Of a stretch of 64,000 nt of DNA, positions 8,541 through 16,283 are shown one piece after another. The stretch comes from Marinobacter pelagius (GTDB lineage: Bacteria; Pseudomonadota; Gammaproteobacteria; Pseudomonadales; Oleiphilaceae). The notes under the pieces were generated by a model. The model was not told where the DNA came from. It saw only the letters and a program-made list of their open reading frames with translations, and did no database searches. The position numbers were made by a program, and so were the translations under genes. The stretch lies in NCBI RefSeq assembly GCF_900114925.1, contig NZ_FOUR01000002.1, positions 496,001 to 560,000 on the forward strand. Direction: 5' to 3'. Each line of letters opens with the position of its first letter. Position 1 is the first letter of the stretch.

Positions 8541-9461
8541 ATGAGCGAAGCCAATCACACCGAATGGATTCCCAACATCATAATTGGGCAGGATTACGAC
8601 CGACGCTATCTCGATGCGCCCATACATTATGATGTCCTGGAAAACCTGGCTGATTTCTATGGCCGGGAAATGCCGGTGCACCGGCATGCCCAGTATGTCC
8701 AGATCCACTATATCGATCGGGGCACCATCGATTTCCACATCGACGACAAGGTCTACCATGTACAGGGGCCCGGTTGTTTCTTTACGCCGGCGTCCATTCC
8801 CCATTCTTTCCGCACAGATCCCAACGCCCGGGGACATGTACTGACGATTCACCAGTCCCTTGTGTGGCAACTAATGCAAGACAATGTCGGGACCGACATT
8901 GGTACCAGCCTTATTGAAGGTATCTGCCTGGAGCGGGACCAGCTATCCAGAGCACAAAAAACCCAGTGGACACTACTCGCTGGCGTCCTTGAGGATATTC
9001 ATCTGGAATGGTCCACCAGTCAGATGGGAAAGGAACTGGCACTCAAGAGCCTCGTCCGGCTGTTACTGATCCGCCTGGCAAGACTCTCTTTCAAACGTTC
9101 CGACAGCAGAACTGTCAACAGCGAGGACTTGCGACTATTCCGCTTTTTTACCGATATGATCGAGAAACACTTTCGGGAACAGTGGCATCTGCCTAGGTAC
9201 AGCGCGGAAATGGCCATTTCGGAAAGCCGATTGAACCAGACCTGTCAGCGCATTGCCAACAGATCCCCGAAAAAGCTGATTCACGACCGGGTAATTCAGG
9301 AAAGCAAACGCCTGCTTATATTCAGCAACCTTTCCAGCAACGAGATTTGCTACCAACTTGGTTTTTCCGATCCGGCCTACTTCTCGCGCTTCTTCAAAAA
9401 ACATACAGGGATGACCACCCAGCAGTTCCGTAAGCACACAGCGGTTCGCGGAACACAGTAG
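8541..9461 (+). CDS. hpaA: 4-hydroxyphenylacetate catabolism regulator HpaA (AraC family)
   Basis: This 306-residue AraC/XylS regulator has an N-terminal cupin effector domain (MPVHRHAQYVQIHYIDRGTIDF, about residues 44-65, His-rich as in HpaA) and a C-terminal double helix-turn-helix (SSNEICYQLGFSDPAYFSRFFKKHTG, about 265-290). It should activate hpa genes in response to the aromatic acid or a derivative. Its position right after hpaE and before hpaR fits a local regulator. The start at 8541 lies only 30 bases beyond the hpaE terminator. I do not see a good separate promoter, so some read-through may drive it. Confidence 0.92.
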   Translation: MSEANHTEWIPNIIIGQDYDRRYLDAPIHYDVLENLADFYGREMPVHRHAQYVQIHYIDRGTIDFHIDDKVYHVQGPGCFFTPASIPHSFRTDPNARGHVLTIHQSLVWQLMQDNVGTDIGTSLIEGICLERDQLSRAQKTQWTLLAGVLEDIHLEWSTSQMGKELALKSLVRLLLIRLARLSFKRSDSRTVNSEDLRLFRFFTDMIEKHFREQWHLPRYSAEMAISESRLNQTCQRIANRSPKKLIHDRVIQESKRLLIFSNLSSNEICYQLGFSDPAYFSRFFKKHTGMTTQQFRKHTAVRGTQ

Positions 9462-9487
9462 ACATTCGTTAATACATTAATAAAATG
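9459..9487 (+). promoter_or_regulatory. hpaR promoter with candidate self-operator
   Basis: TAGACA (9459-9464), a 17-base spacer containing GTTAATACATTAAT and AAAATG (9482-9487) reproduce, more weakly, the promoter design at 3549, 3639 and 10019. Its position 69 bases before hpaR suggests autoregulation. Confidence 0.55.
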
Positions 9488-9555
9488 ACTCACTTCGCCT
9501 TTTCGCAACTTTCAAGCGAATTCTCAGAGACCGGACGACCAAGGTAATCCAATTC

Positions 9556-9978
9556 ATGCGCAAGTTTAATGACTCGCTCCCCCTCCGGCTGCTCAAGGCT
9601 CGCGAGGCTGCCATGGCCTTTTTCCGCCCCCTCCTTCAGGAAATCCCCCTTACCGAACAGCAATGGCGTGTTATTCGGGCGCTCAATGAATTCGAGGAAC
9701 TGGAATCAAAACAACTGGCCGAATTGTGCTGCATACTCAGCCCGAGTCTCACAGGAATCATCAACCGGCTGGAACAACAGGGTTACATTAAACGTCGCAA
9801 GTCCCCAGAAGATCAGCGCCGAATCCTGATCAGCCTGACAGATAAGGCCAAGACTATGTTCGCCCAAATGAGCCCCCGCCTTGAGGCTCGCTATCAGGAG
9901 ATGACCGACCGTTTCTCCCACGAAGACATGAAAACGCTGGAAGAGTTGCTGAACAAACTCTGTAATGTGAAACCCTGA
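9556..9978 (+). CDS. hpaR: Homoprotocatechuate operon repressor HpaR (MarR family)
   Basis: This 140-residue MarR-family protein has the winged-helix core LTEQQWRVIRALNEFEELES (residues about 33-52), a recognition helix around SPSLTGIINRLEQQG, and the wing KRRKSPEDQRRILISLT with its Asp-x-Arg signature. The N-terminus (SLPLRLLKAREAAMAFFRPL) is the HpaR type. The expected role is to repress hpa operons until an aromatic acid binds. Palindromes of the type TTAATATRTTAA lie in its own promoter and in three others in the cluster, supplying likely operators. Confidence 0.92.
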   Translation: MRKFNDSLPLRLLKAREAAMAFFRPLLQEIPLTEQQWRVIRALNEFEELESKQLAELCCILSPSLTGIINRLEQQGYIKRRKSPEDQRRILISLTDKAKTMFAQMSPRLEARYQEMTDRFSHEDMKTLEELLNKLCNVKP

Positions 9979-10018
9979 GAATCCGGTATGAATAACTGAT
10001 CTCCCCCGCTCGGGCACG

Positions 10019-10070
10019 TTGACATTAGATAACATATTAACTAAATTATTATTTAATATATTAACTAAAA
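10019..10070 (+). promoter_or_regulatory. Promoter with two candidate HpaR operators
   Basis: TTGACA (10019-10024), a 17-base spacer with TAACATATTAAC and TAAATT (10042-10047) form a promoter. A second copy of the palindrome, TTTAATATATTAACTAAA, follows at 10052-10069 over the likely transcription start. The pair would give tighter repression of the downstream aldehyde dehydrogenase unit than the single sites elsewhere. Confidence 0.7.
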
Positions 10071-10111
10071 GTCCCGCGTCCGCCCTTCTTTGAGTTGGAG
10101 ATTCGCTCGTA

Positions 10112-11542
10112 ATGCTGCAAGCAAGTTACCCGTACTTCCTCGCCAATACCCCAGTCTCGCCAAACCAGTCTCTGCCGGTTTACGACAAGTATTCCGGTGA
10201 AATCGCGACCCGGGTGGCATTGGCCGATGCCGAAGCCATTGACCAGGCGATCGCCGCCGCCTCTGCGGCCGCCGAGCCAATGCGCAAGTTGCCGGCCCAT
10301 AAACGCCAGAGCATTCTCTACCATTGCGTTCAGCGTTTCGAGGAACGCTTCGAGGAACTGGCCGAAGCACTGTGCATAGAAGCGGGCAAACCGATCAAAG
10401 ATGCCCGAGGAGAGGTCACCCGTCTGATCGATACTTTCCGCATTGCTGCAGAGGAATCCGTGCGCATTGGTGGTGAAGTGGTACCGATGGACATCAGTCC
10501 ACGTGCCGAAGGATACACCGGCATGTGGAAGCGCGTACCCATCGGGCCCTGTTCTTTCATCTCACCGTTCAACTTCCCACTCAACCTGGCAGCGCACAAG
10601 GTGGCTCCCGCGCTGGCAGCAGGCTGCCCTTTCATCTTGAAACCCGCCAGCCTGACTCCGGTTGGCGCATTGATCATCGGTGAAATCCTGGCCGAAACCG
10701 ACTTGCCCGTGGGGGCGTTTTCCATCCTTCCCTGCCGCCGGGATGCTGCCGACCTGTTCACCACAGATGACCGGCTTAAGCTACTCAGCTTCACCGGTTC
10801 GCCTGAAGTAGGCTGGGACCTCAAGGCCCGTGCCGGCAAGAAGCCTGTCGTACTGGAGCTCGGCGGCAATGCCGCCTGTATCGTCGATGAAGGGAGCGAC
10901 GTCGACGACGCGGTCACCCGGATCGTTTTTGGCGCCTATTACCAGTCCGGCCAAAGCTGCATCAGCGTGCAGCGGATCATGGTGCATGAGAGACACTACG
11001 AAGAAATGCGCGAAAAACTGACCGCAGCCGTGAAAGCTTTGAAGAGTGGTGATCCCAAGGATGAAACCACCTTTATCGGCCCCATGATCTCAGAAAAGGA
11101 AGCCGCTCGCCTTCACAGCTGGGTGCAGGAGGCGAAAGAAGCCGGCGCCCGGGTTCTTGCCGGCGGTGAACGTGACGGCGCAATGCTACAGGCCACCCTG
11201 CTAGAAAATGTGCCGGCTAACACCGATATAAACTGTCAGGAGGCATTTGGTCCAGTAGCCATATTGTCCAGTTTCAGCGATTTCAATGCGGCCCTGGACG
11301 AGGTCAACAATTCCGATTTTGGTCTGCAGGCCGGTATTTTCACCCGGGATATCTACAAGATTCAGAAAGCCTGGGACGAGCTTGATGTGGGTGGCGTCAT
11401 TATCGGCGATGTGCCGTCCTGGCGAGTGGACCATATGCCCTACGGGGGCGTGAAGGACAGTGGTCTTGGTCGTGAGGGTGTACGCTACGCTATCGAGGAC
11501 ATGACCGAATTGCGCCTGCTGGTCGTCCGAAATCCATACTGA
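10112..11542 (+). CDS. Aldehyde dehydrogenase, probably succinate-semialdehyde type
   Basis: This 476-residue NAD(P)-dependent aldehyde dehydrogenase keeps the full catalytic set: FISPFNFPLNL (cofactor region, near 151), Glu in VLELGGNA (near 253) and the nucleophile Cys in SGQSCISVQR (near 287). HpaI aldolase releases succinic semialdehyde, so oxidising it to succinate would complete the pathway. That assignment is inference. Related enzymes acting on glyceraldehyde-3-phosphate, lactaldehyde or phenylacetaldehyde cannot be excluded. It is headed by its own two-operator promoter, and the MFS gene follows 14 bases after its stop. Confidence 0.85.
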   Translation: MLQASYPYFLANTPVSPNQSLPVYDKYSGEIATRVALADAEAIDQAIAAASAAAEPMRKLPAHKRQSILYHCVQRFEERFEELAEALCIEAGKPIKDARGEVTRLIDTFRIAAEESVRIGGEVVPMDISPRAEGYTGMWKRVPIGPCSFISPFNFPLNLAAHKVAPALAAGCPFILKPASLTPVGALIIGEILAETDLPVGAFSILPCRRDAADLFTTDDRLKLLSFTGSPEVGWDLKARAGKKPVVLELGGNAACIVDEGSDVDDAVTRIVFGAYYQSGQSCISVQRIMVHERHYEEMREKLTAAVKALKSGDPKDETTFIGPMISEKEAARLHSWVQEAKEAGARVLAGGERDGAMLQATLLENVPANTDINCQEAFGPVAILSSFSDFNAALDEVNNSDFGLQAGIFTRDIYKIQKAWDELDVGGVIIGDVPSWRVDHMPYGGVKDSGLGREGVRYAIEDMTELRLLVVRNPY

Positions 11543-11556
11543 GACAACGTCCAAAG

Positions 11557-12759
11557 ATGACAGCCGACACCCCGGTACGTACACCTTCCATCGCATTGAT
11601 GGCACTGATCGCCATGGCAAGTCCGTTGGCGCTCAATCTGTTCGTGCCGGCGATGCCGGACGCTGTACGAGATCTTGAGACCGGGGTCGGCGTGATCCAG
11701 CTGAGTTTTACGGCTTACCTGTTCACGCTGGCTTTCGGCCAATTACTCTCCGGTCCACTGGCCGACCACTTCGGTCGCCGTCCTGTCCTACTCGGAGGGC
11801 TTGTCCTACATACCCTGGGGAGCCTGCTGGCAGCCCTCGCACCGGATGCCACGTTGTTGATCGCAGGCCGTGTGCTTCAGGCACTCGGCGGTAGTGCGGC
11901 AATGGTACTGGCGCGCACGATCATCATCGACATCTATGGTCGCCAAGGAGCCGCCAGCCGAATGGGCTATGTTGTCATGGCGATCGCGATCGCCCAGACA
12001 ATCGCTCCGACCCTCGGCGGCTATCTAAACCTCTGGGCGGGGTGGCATTCCATTTTCTATGTGTCCCTGGGCATGGGCGCCGTCGCGCTATTGGTGGCCG
12101 CACTGCGGCTGCCGGAAACCTGCCGCGATAAAACTGACAGTCTGCGACTGAGGCCTGTCATTCAGCGTTACGCAGGTGTTTTCAGCTCGGGGGGATATAT
12201 TGGCTACACACTTTCCACCACCTTCATTGCCGCTGCTTTTTACATATTCGTTGGCACCGCTCCCTACCTTGTCGACCGCCTGGGTGGCAACTCTGCCCTG
12301 TTCGGTACCTGGTTCCTGGCGGTTTCGCTTGCATTCATGTGTGGCAGTTTCTTATCGACGCGGTTGGCCAGACGTGCGAGTTCCGATCAGGCAGTTTTGC
12401 TTGGCAATACTCTATCGCTGGCTGGCGCGCTGGTGCTACTCGCTTTCGCGCTCGGTAGCACACTGACCTATGCCACCCTGTTTCTGCCGATGGCTTTGGT
12501 CACCTTCGGGCGGGGACTCAGTCAGCCCAATGCCCAGTCGGCTGCGATCAGTTGCTCGCCAACGTCAGCGGCTACAGCCTCCGGACTAATGGGGTTCATA
12601 CAACTGTTGACGGGCGCCATGATTGCCCAGCTGATGCCGTTACTGCTCGGTCAAGGCGTGCTCCCGATCGCTGCCTGCATTTGTCTGGCTCCGGTAGCCG
12701 CCCTCGGCGCTCACTATTACGCGGTACGTCGACAGCGATATTCACTAGCAAAAGCCTGA
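11557..12759 (+). CDS. MFS transporter, Bcr/CflA drug-resistance type
   Basis: This 400-residue membrane protein has about twelve helices. The early motif FGQLLSGPLADHFGRRPVLLGG (about residues 65-86) is the signature between helices 2 and 3 of drug:H+ antiporters of the Bcr/CflA group. It lies 14 bases after the aldehyde dehydrogenase and shares its promoter. In this setting it may export a toxic pathway intermediate or analogue, or import the substrate. The sequence does not decide between these. Confidence 0.85.
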   Translation: MTADTPVRTPSIALMALIAMASPLALNLFVPAMPDAVRDLETGVGVIQLSFTAYLFTLAFGQLLSGPLADHFGRRPVLLGGLVLHTLGSLLAALAPDATLLIAGRVLQALGGSAAMVLARTIIIDIYGRQGAASRMGYVVMAIAIAQTIAPTLGGYLNLWAGWHSIFYVSLGMGAVALLVAALRLPETCRDKTDSLRLRPVIQRYAGVFSSGGYIGYTLSTTFIAAAFYIFVGTAPYLVDRLGGNSALFGTWFLAVSLAFMCGSFLSTRLARRASSDQAVLLGNTLSLAGALVLLAFALGSTLTYATLFLPMALVTFGRGLSQPNAQSAAISCSPTSAATASGLMGFIQLLTGAMIAQLMPLLLGQGVLPIAACICLAPVAALGAHYYAVRRQRYSLAKA

Positions 12760-12952
12760 GGAGATATTCGGGGGTCAGCTCCACGGAACCGAAAAATGCA
12801 ATTTTTAAGGCGAATATTGCATTTCCTATCAAGGAGGAGCCAAGAATAATTGAGTTACAGAAGCTGGAACCGTGCACTGCCAATCAAAGTCAAAAACAAG
12901 GCAGCTTGTCACCCAATGTACCCGCAAATCCAAACAAGAAAAGGAAACTGTC
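12760..12952. other. Gap upstream of hpaD with an inverted repeat and a GGGGGTCAG-type fragment
   Basis: Nine-base arms AAATGCAAT (12794-12802) and ATTGCATTT (12816-12824) can form a hairpin. Just before them lies ATTCGGGGGTCAGCTCC (12766-12782), whose beginning resembles one end of a REP-like sequence of a family different from the one dominating 19-63 kb. AGGAGG at about 12831 has no obvious gene behind it. I cannot identify a gene here. Confidence 0.4.
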
Positions 12953-13879
12953 ATGGGAAAACTCGCACTTGCCGCCAAGATCACGCATGTACCATCCATG
13001 TACCTATCCGAGCTGGACGGTCCGCAAAAAGGCTTTCGCCAACCGGCCATCGACGGTCATATCGAGATCGGCCGCCGCTGCCGAGAGCTGGGCGTTGATA
13101 CCATTGTCGTCTTCGATACCCATTGGCTCGTAAACGCCAGCTACCACATCAACTGTGGCGCTCACTTCAAAGGCAATTACACCAGTGGTGAACTGCCACA
13201 CTTCATCTCCAATATGGAATTTGAATACGACGGTAATCCTGAACTGGGCAAACTGCTGGCTGCCGAATGCAATGCCCAGGGCGTGGAGACTCTGGCGCAT
13301 GACAAAACCTCCCTCGATCCTGAGTACGGCACTCTGGTACCGATGCGCTACATGAACGAAGACCGTCACTTCAAGGTAATTTCGGTTTCCGCAATGTGTA
13401 CCGCGCACTACCTGAACGACAGTGCCCGTCTGGGCTGGGCAATGCGCAAGGCTATCGAAGAGCATTACGATGGCACCGTGGCGATTTTTGCCAGCGGCTC
13501 ACTGTCTCATCGCTTTGCCCAGAACGGTCAGGCACCAAAGTTTGCTACCAAGACCTGGTCTCCGTTCCTGGAACGCCTGGATCATGAGGTGGTCCGGATG
13601 TGGGAAAACGCAGAGTGGGACGACTTCTGCGAAATGCTGCCCGAATACGCCGTAAAAGGTCACGGCGAAGGCTTTATGCACGACACCGCCATGCTGCTCG
13701 GTGCACTGGGCTGGTCCGAGTACGATCAGAAGGCGGAAATACTTACGCCCTACTTCGGCAGCTCAGGAACTGGCCAGATCAATGCCGTATTTCCGGTATC
13801 CCAGGTCAGCGGCGACAAGGTTCCTGCGCCACAAGCCTCAGTCACCGAATCCTTTGCTCCCGGGTCAAGTCGCATCTGA
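12953..13879 (+). CDS. hpaD: 3,4-dihydroxyphenylacetate 2,3-dioxygenase (extradiol, LigB type)
   Basis: This 308-residue protein begins MGKLALAAKITHVPSMYLSE, the well-known start of the class III extradiol homoprotocatechuate 2,3-dioxygenase HpaD. It also holds VVFDTHWLVNASYHI with the metal-ligand His (near 50), and ASGSLSHRF (near 180). It opens the aromatic ring of homoprotocatechuate to the semialdehyde used by HpaE. An upstream in-frame ATG (12872) is rejected: AAGGAAA sits correctly before 12953 and the N-terminus matches the family there. It lies apart from the other hpa genes, next to the FAD hydroxylase, and may share its transcript. Confidence 0.95.
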   Translation: MGKLALAAKITHVPSMYLSELDGPQKGFRQPAIDGHIEIGRRCRELGVDTIVVFDTHWLVNASYHINCGAHFKGNYTSGELPHFISNMEFEYDGNPELGKLLAAECNAQGVETLAHDKTSLDPEYGTLVPMRYMNEDRHFKVISVSAMCTAHYLNDSARLGWAMRKAIEEHYDGTVAIFASGSLSHRFAQNGQAPKFATKTWSPFLERLDHEVVRMWENAEWDDFCEMLPEYAVKGHGEGFMHDTAMLLGALGWSEYDQKAEILTPYFGSSGTGQINAVFPVSQVSGDKVPAPQASVTESFAPGSSRI

Positions 13880-13960
13880 GGATGAGTACTGGAGACTAAC
13901 ACGGCAGATGATCACATAAAGACCAAAACCGGCCCCAGAAAACAAAAAGGAGAAGTCACA

Positions 13961-15862
13961 ATGCAGTTTCACCATCATGGATATGTATCCACCGATCCGA
14001 GAGTCGAGGAAGCGTCCGGCACGGGTATTGATCGCCCGGAGTCGCTACCGGATGTTGTGGATGTATTGATCGTCGGCAGCGGACCTGCCGGCATGATTGC
14101 CGCCGCCCAGCTGGCGAAGTTCCCGAACATCACAACCCGTATCGTTGAACGGCGCTCCGGACGCCTCGAAATCGGCCAGGCCGACGGTATCCAGGCGCGC
14201 AGTGTCGAGACATTCCAGGCGTTCGGTTTTGCCGGAAGAATCACCGAGGAAGCCTACCGTATTACTGAGATGGCCTTTTGGGCTCCCGATTCCGATAACT
14301 CTGATCACATCGCCCGTTCCTCGGTAGCTTTGGATGACCCCGGCGGTAAAATCAGCGAGTTTCCCCATCTGATCGTCAACCAAGCCAGGGTTCTCGATTA
14401 CTTCGCCGAGTTCGCAAAAAACGCCCCCGCCCGGCTGACACCCGACTACGGCCTGGAATTCGTGGGGCTGACGGTACACGACAGTGAGACCTATCCCGTC
14501 GAAGTCACATTGCGCCATACATCAGGCGATAAAGAGGGCCAGGAATGCACGGTGAAAGCCAAATATGTCATCGGTTGCGATGGCGCACACAGTCGTGTTC
14601 GTGAGTCAATCGGCCGCAAGCATATCGGCGCGGTCTCGAATCACGCCTGGGGTGTCATGGATGTGCTGGCCACCACCGACTTCCCGGATATTCGCACCAA
14701 GTGCGCCATTCAGTCATCAACCGGTGGGAGTATTCTGCTCATCCCCCGCGAAGGCGGTCACCTGTTCCGGATGTACGTCGACCTTGGCGAGGTCCCCGAG
14801 AATGACAACCACCAGATTCGTCAGACTACCCTGGAGACCACGATCAAAAAGGCCAACCAGATCCTGCACCCCTATACCCTCGAGGTGAAGCACTGTGCCT
14901 GGTACACGGTCTACGAGGTTGGCCACCGAGTAACCGACAAGTTCGACGACGTCCCACCCGGTGAAGAAGACTCCCGGGCTCCACGGGTCTTTATCACCGG
15001 CGATGCCTGCCACACCCATAGTGCCAAAGCCGGCCAGGGTATGAATGTATCCATGCAGGACGGCTGGAACATCGCCTGGAAACTGGCCCATGTGCTCTCC
15101 GGCATCGCACCCGAATCATTGCTAAGCACCTATTCAAGCGAACGCCAGGTAGTTGCGCAGAACCTGATTGACTTCGATCGGGAATGGTCGAGTTTGATGG
15201 CCAAGCCCGCCGAGGAATTCGAAGATCCGAAAGAACTGGCGGATTTCTATGTCAAAACCGCTGAATTTCCGGCTGGTTTCATGACCGAGTACGAGACGTC
15301 AATGGTCACGGGTACCAGAGAGCACCAGAACCTGGCCACCGGTTTCCCTGTCGGCAAGCGGTTCAAATCGGAGAGGGTAATGCGGGTTTGCGATGGCAAT
15401 GATGTCCACCTGGGTCACCATGCCACCGCCGACGGCCGTTGGCGGATCTACGCCTTCGCCGACAAGGCCCGTCCCGGTGAGGATTCCCGTTTGTCCGCCT
15501 GGGCGGAATGGCTGCTCAGCTCACCCGAGTCGCCGGTTGTTAAGTACACCCCGGAGGGCTCGGACCTGGACAGCATCTTCGACGTCAAGGTGATCTACCA
15601 GCAGCCCCATGGCGAAGTTGAATTCGGCCCCAACATTCCGGCCATTTTCGCGCCGAAAGTGGGTCCATTCCAGGTGACCGATTATGAAAAAGTCTACGCC
15701 ATCGATCCGGAAGTCGACATCTTCGAAACGCGGGGTATCGACAGAAACGGGGCCGTTGTCGTGGTACGACCGGACCATTATGTGTCACAGGTCCTATCAT
15801 TCAATGACACTGATGAGCTTGCCAAGTTCTTCGACGGGAACATGCGTCGCAGTTCCCGGTGA
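13961..15862 (+). CDS. FAD-dependent aromatic hydroxylase (phenol 2-monooxygenase / 3-hydroxybenzoate 4-hydroxylase type)
   Basis: This 633-residue class A flavoprotein hydroxylase shows the three FAD signatures: VDVLIVGSGPAGMIAAAQLA (about 31-50), the DG motif YVIGCDGAHSRVRESIG (about 201-217), and the GD motif ITGDACHTHSAKAGQGMNVS (about 345-365). A C-terminal thioredoxin-like domain, as in phenol hydroxylase and MobA, follows from about 440. AAGGAG precedes the ATG by 8 bases. Next to hpaD, the simplest role is to make homoprotocatechuate from a monohydroxylated phenylacetate, in place of the two-component HpaBC. That is inference; the closest described activity of this subgroup is on 3-hydroxybenzoate. 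Confidence 0.85.
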   Translation: MQFHHHGYVSTDPRVEEASGTGIDRPESLPDVVDVLIVGSGPAGMIAAAQLAKFPNITTRIVERRSGRLEIGQADGIQARSVETFQAFGFAGRITEEAYRITEMAFWAPDSDNSDHIARSSVALDDPGGKISEFPHLIVNQARVLDYFAEFAKNAPARLTPDYGLEFVGLTVHDSETYPVEVTLRHTSGDKEGQECTVKAKYVIGCDGAHSRVRESIGRKHIGAVSNHAWGVMDVLATTDFPDIRTKCAIQSSTGGSILLIPREGGHLFRMYVDLGEVPENDNHQIRQTTLETTIKKANQILHPYTLEVKHCAWYTVYEVGHRVTDKFDDVPPGEEDSRAPRVFITGDACHTHSAKAGQGMNVSMQDGWNIAWKLAHVLSGIAPESLLSTYSSERQVVAQNLIDFDREWSSLMAKPAEEFEDPKELADFYVKTAEFPAGFMTEYETSMVTGTREHQNLATGFPVGKRFKSERVMRVCDGNDVHLGHHATADGRWRIYAFADKARPGEDSRLSAWAEWLLSSPESPVVKYTPEGSDLDSIFDVKVIYQQPHGEVEFGPNIPAIFAPKVGPFQVTDYEKVYAIDPEVDIFETRGIDRNGAVVVVRPDHYVSQVLSFNDTDELAKFFDGNMRRSSR

Positions 15863-15914
15863 TGCCTTGCCCGGCGATACCTAGACGTTTGATGGTGTAG
15901 CAAGATGGTGAAGC

Positions 15915-15937
15915 ACCTGGGCCAGCTTGGCCCAGGT
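15915..15937 (+). terminator. Hairpin after the FAD hydroxylase
   Basis: A perfect 10-bp stem (ACCTGGGCCA) with a 3-base loop begins 53 bases past the stop codon. There is no clear T-run, so intrinsic termination is likely but not certain. Confidence 0.45.
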
Positions 15938-15955
15938 TCAAAGGCCGTCGGCTCT

Positions 15956-16013
15956 GGTGGGGGGAAGTGACTTGCAATCATTTGGCCCCCCCCCCCAGCC
16001 ACCAAGCAAGTCA
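15956..16013. other. G-run/C-run region with pseudoknot-like complementarity
   Basis: GGTGGGGGG (15956-15964) can pair with the 11-base C-run at 15986-15996 plus CCACC at 15999-16003. TGACTTGC (15968-15975) can pair with GCAAGTCA (16006-16013). The two pairings interleave rather than nest. The interval from 15863 to the tRNA holds no gene. Confidence 0.35.
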
Positions 16014-16064
16014 TTACACGCCGAGGAACATTTACTTGGCAGGAACTTTCTGCTGCCCAAACAC

Positions 16065-16100
16065 AAAAAAGGCGGATCAGAACGACTGATCCGCCTTTTT
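16065..16100 (-). terminator. Terminator behind tRNA-fMet
   Basis: A 9-bp stem, GGCGGATCA with its complement (16071-16079 / 16087-16095), is flanked by six A on one side and five T on the other. It can therefore terminate in both directions and sits just downstream of the minus-strand tRNA. Confidence 0.8.
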
Positions 16101-16106
16101 CTTAAG

Positions 16107-16183
<77 letters not shown>

Positions 16184-16283
16184 TCAAAACTGGCTGTCTT
16201 TCGGGGATAACCCCGATCAACGTGGCGCGCATGATACGGTCTGGAATGGATCCTGTCAAAGGATATTACGGCTATCCCGTAAC

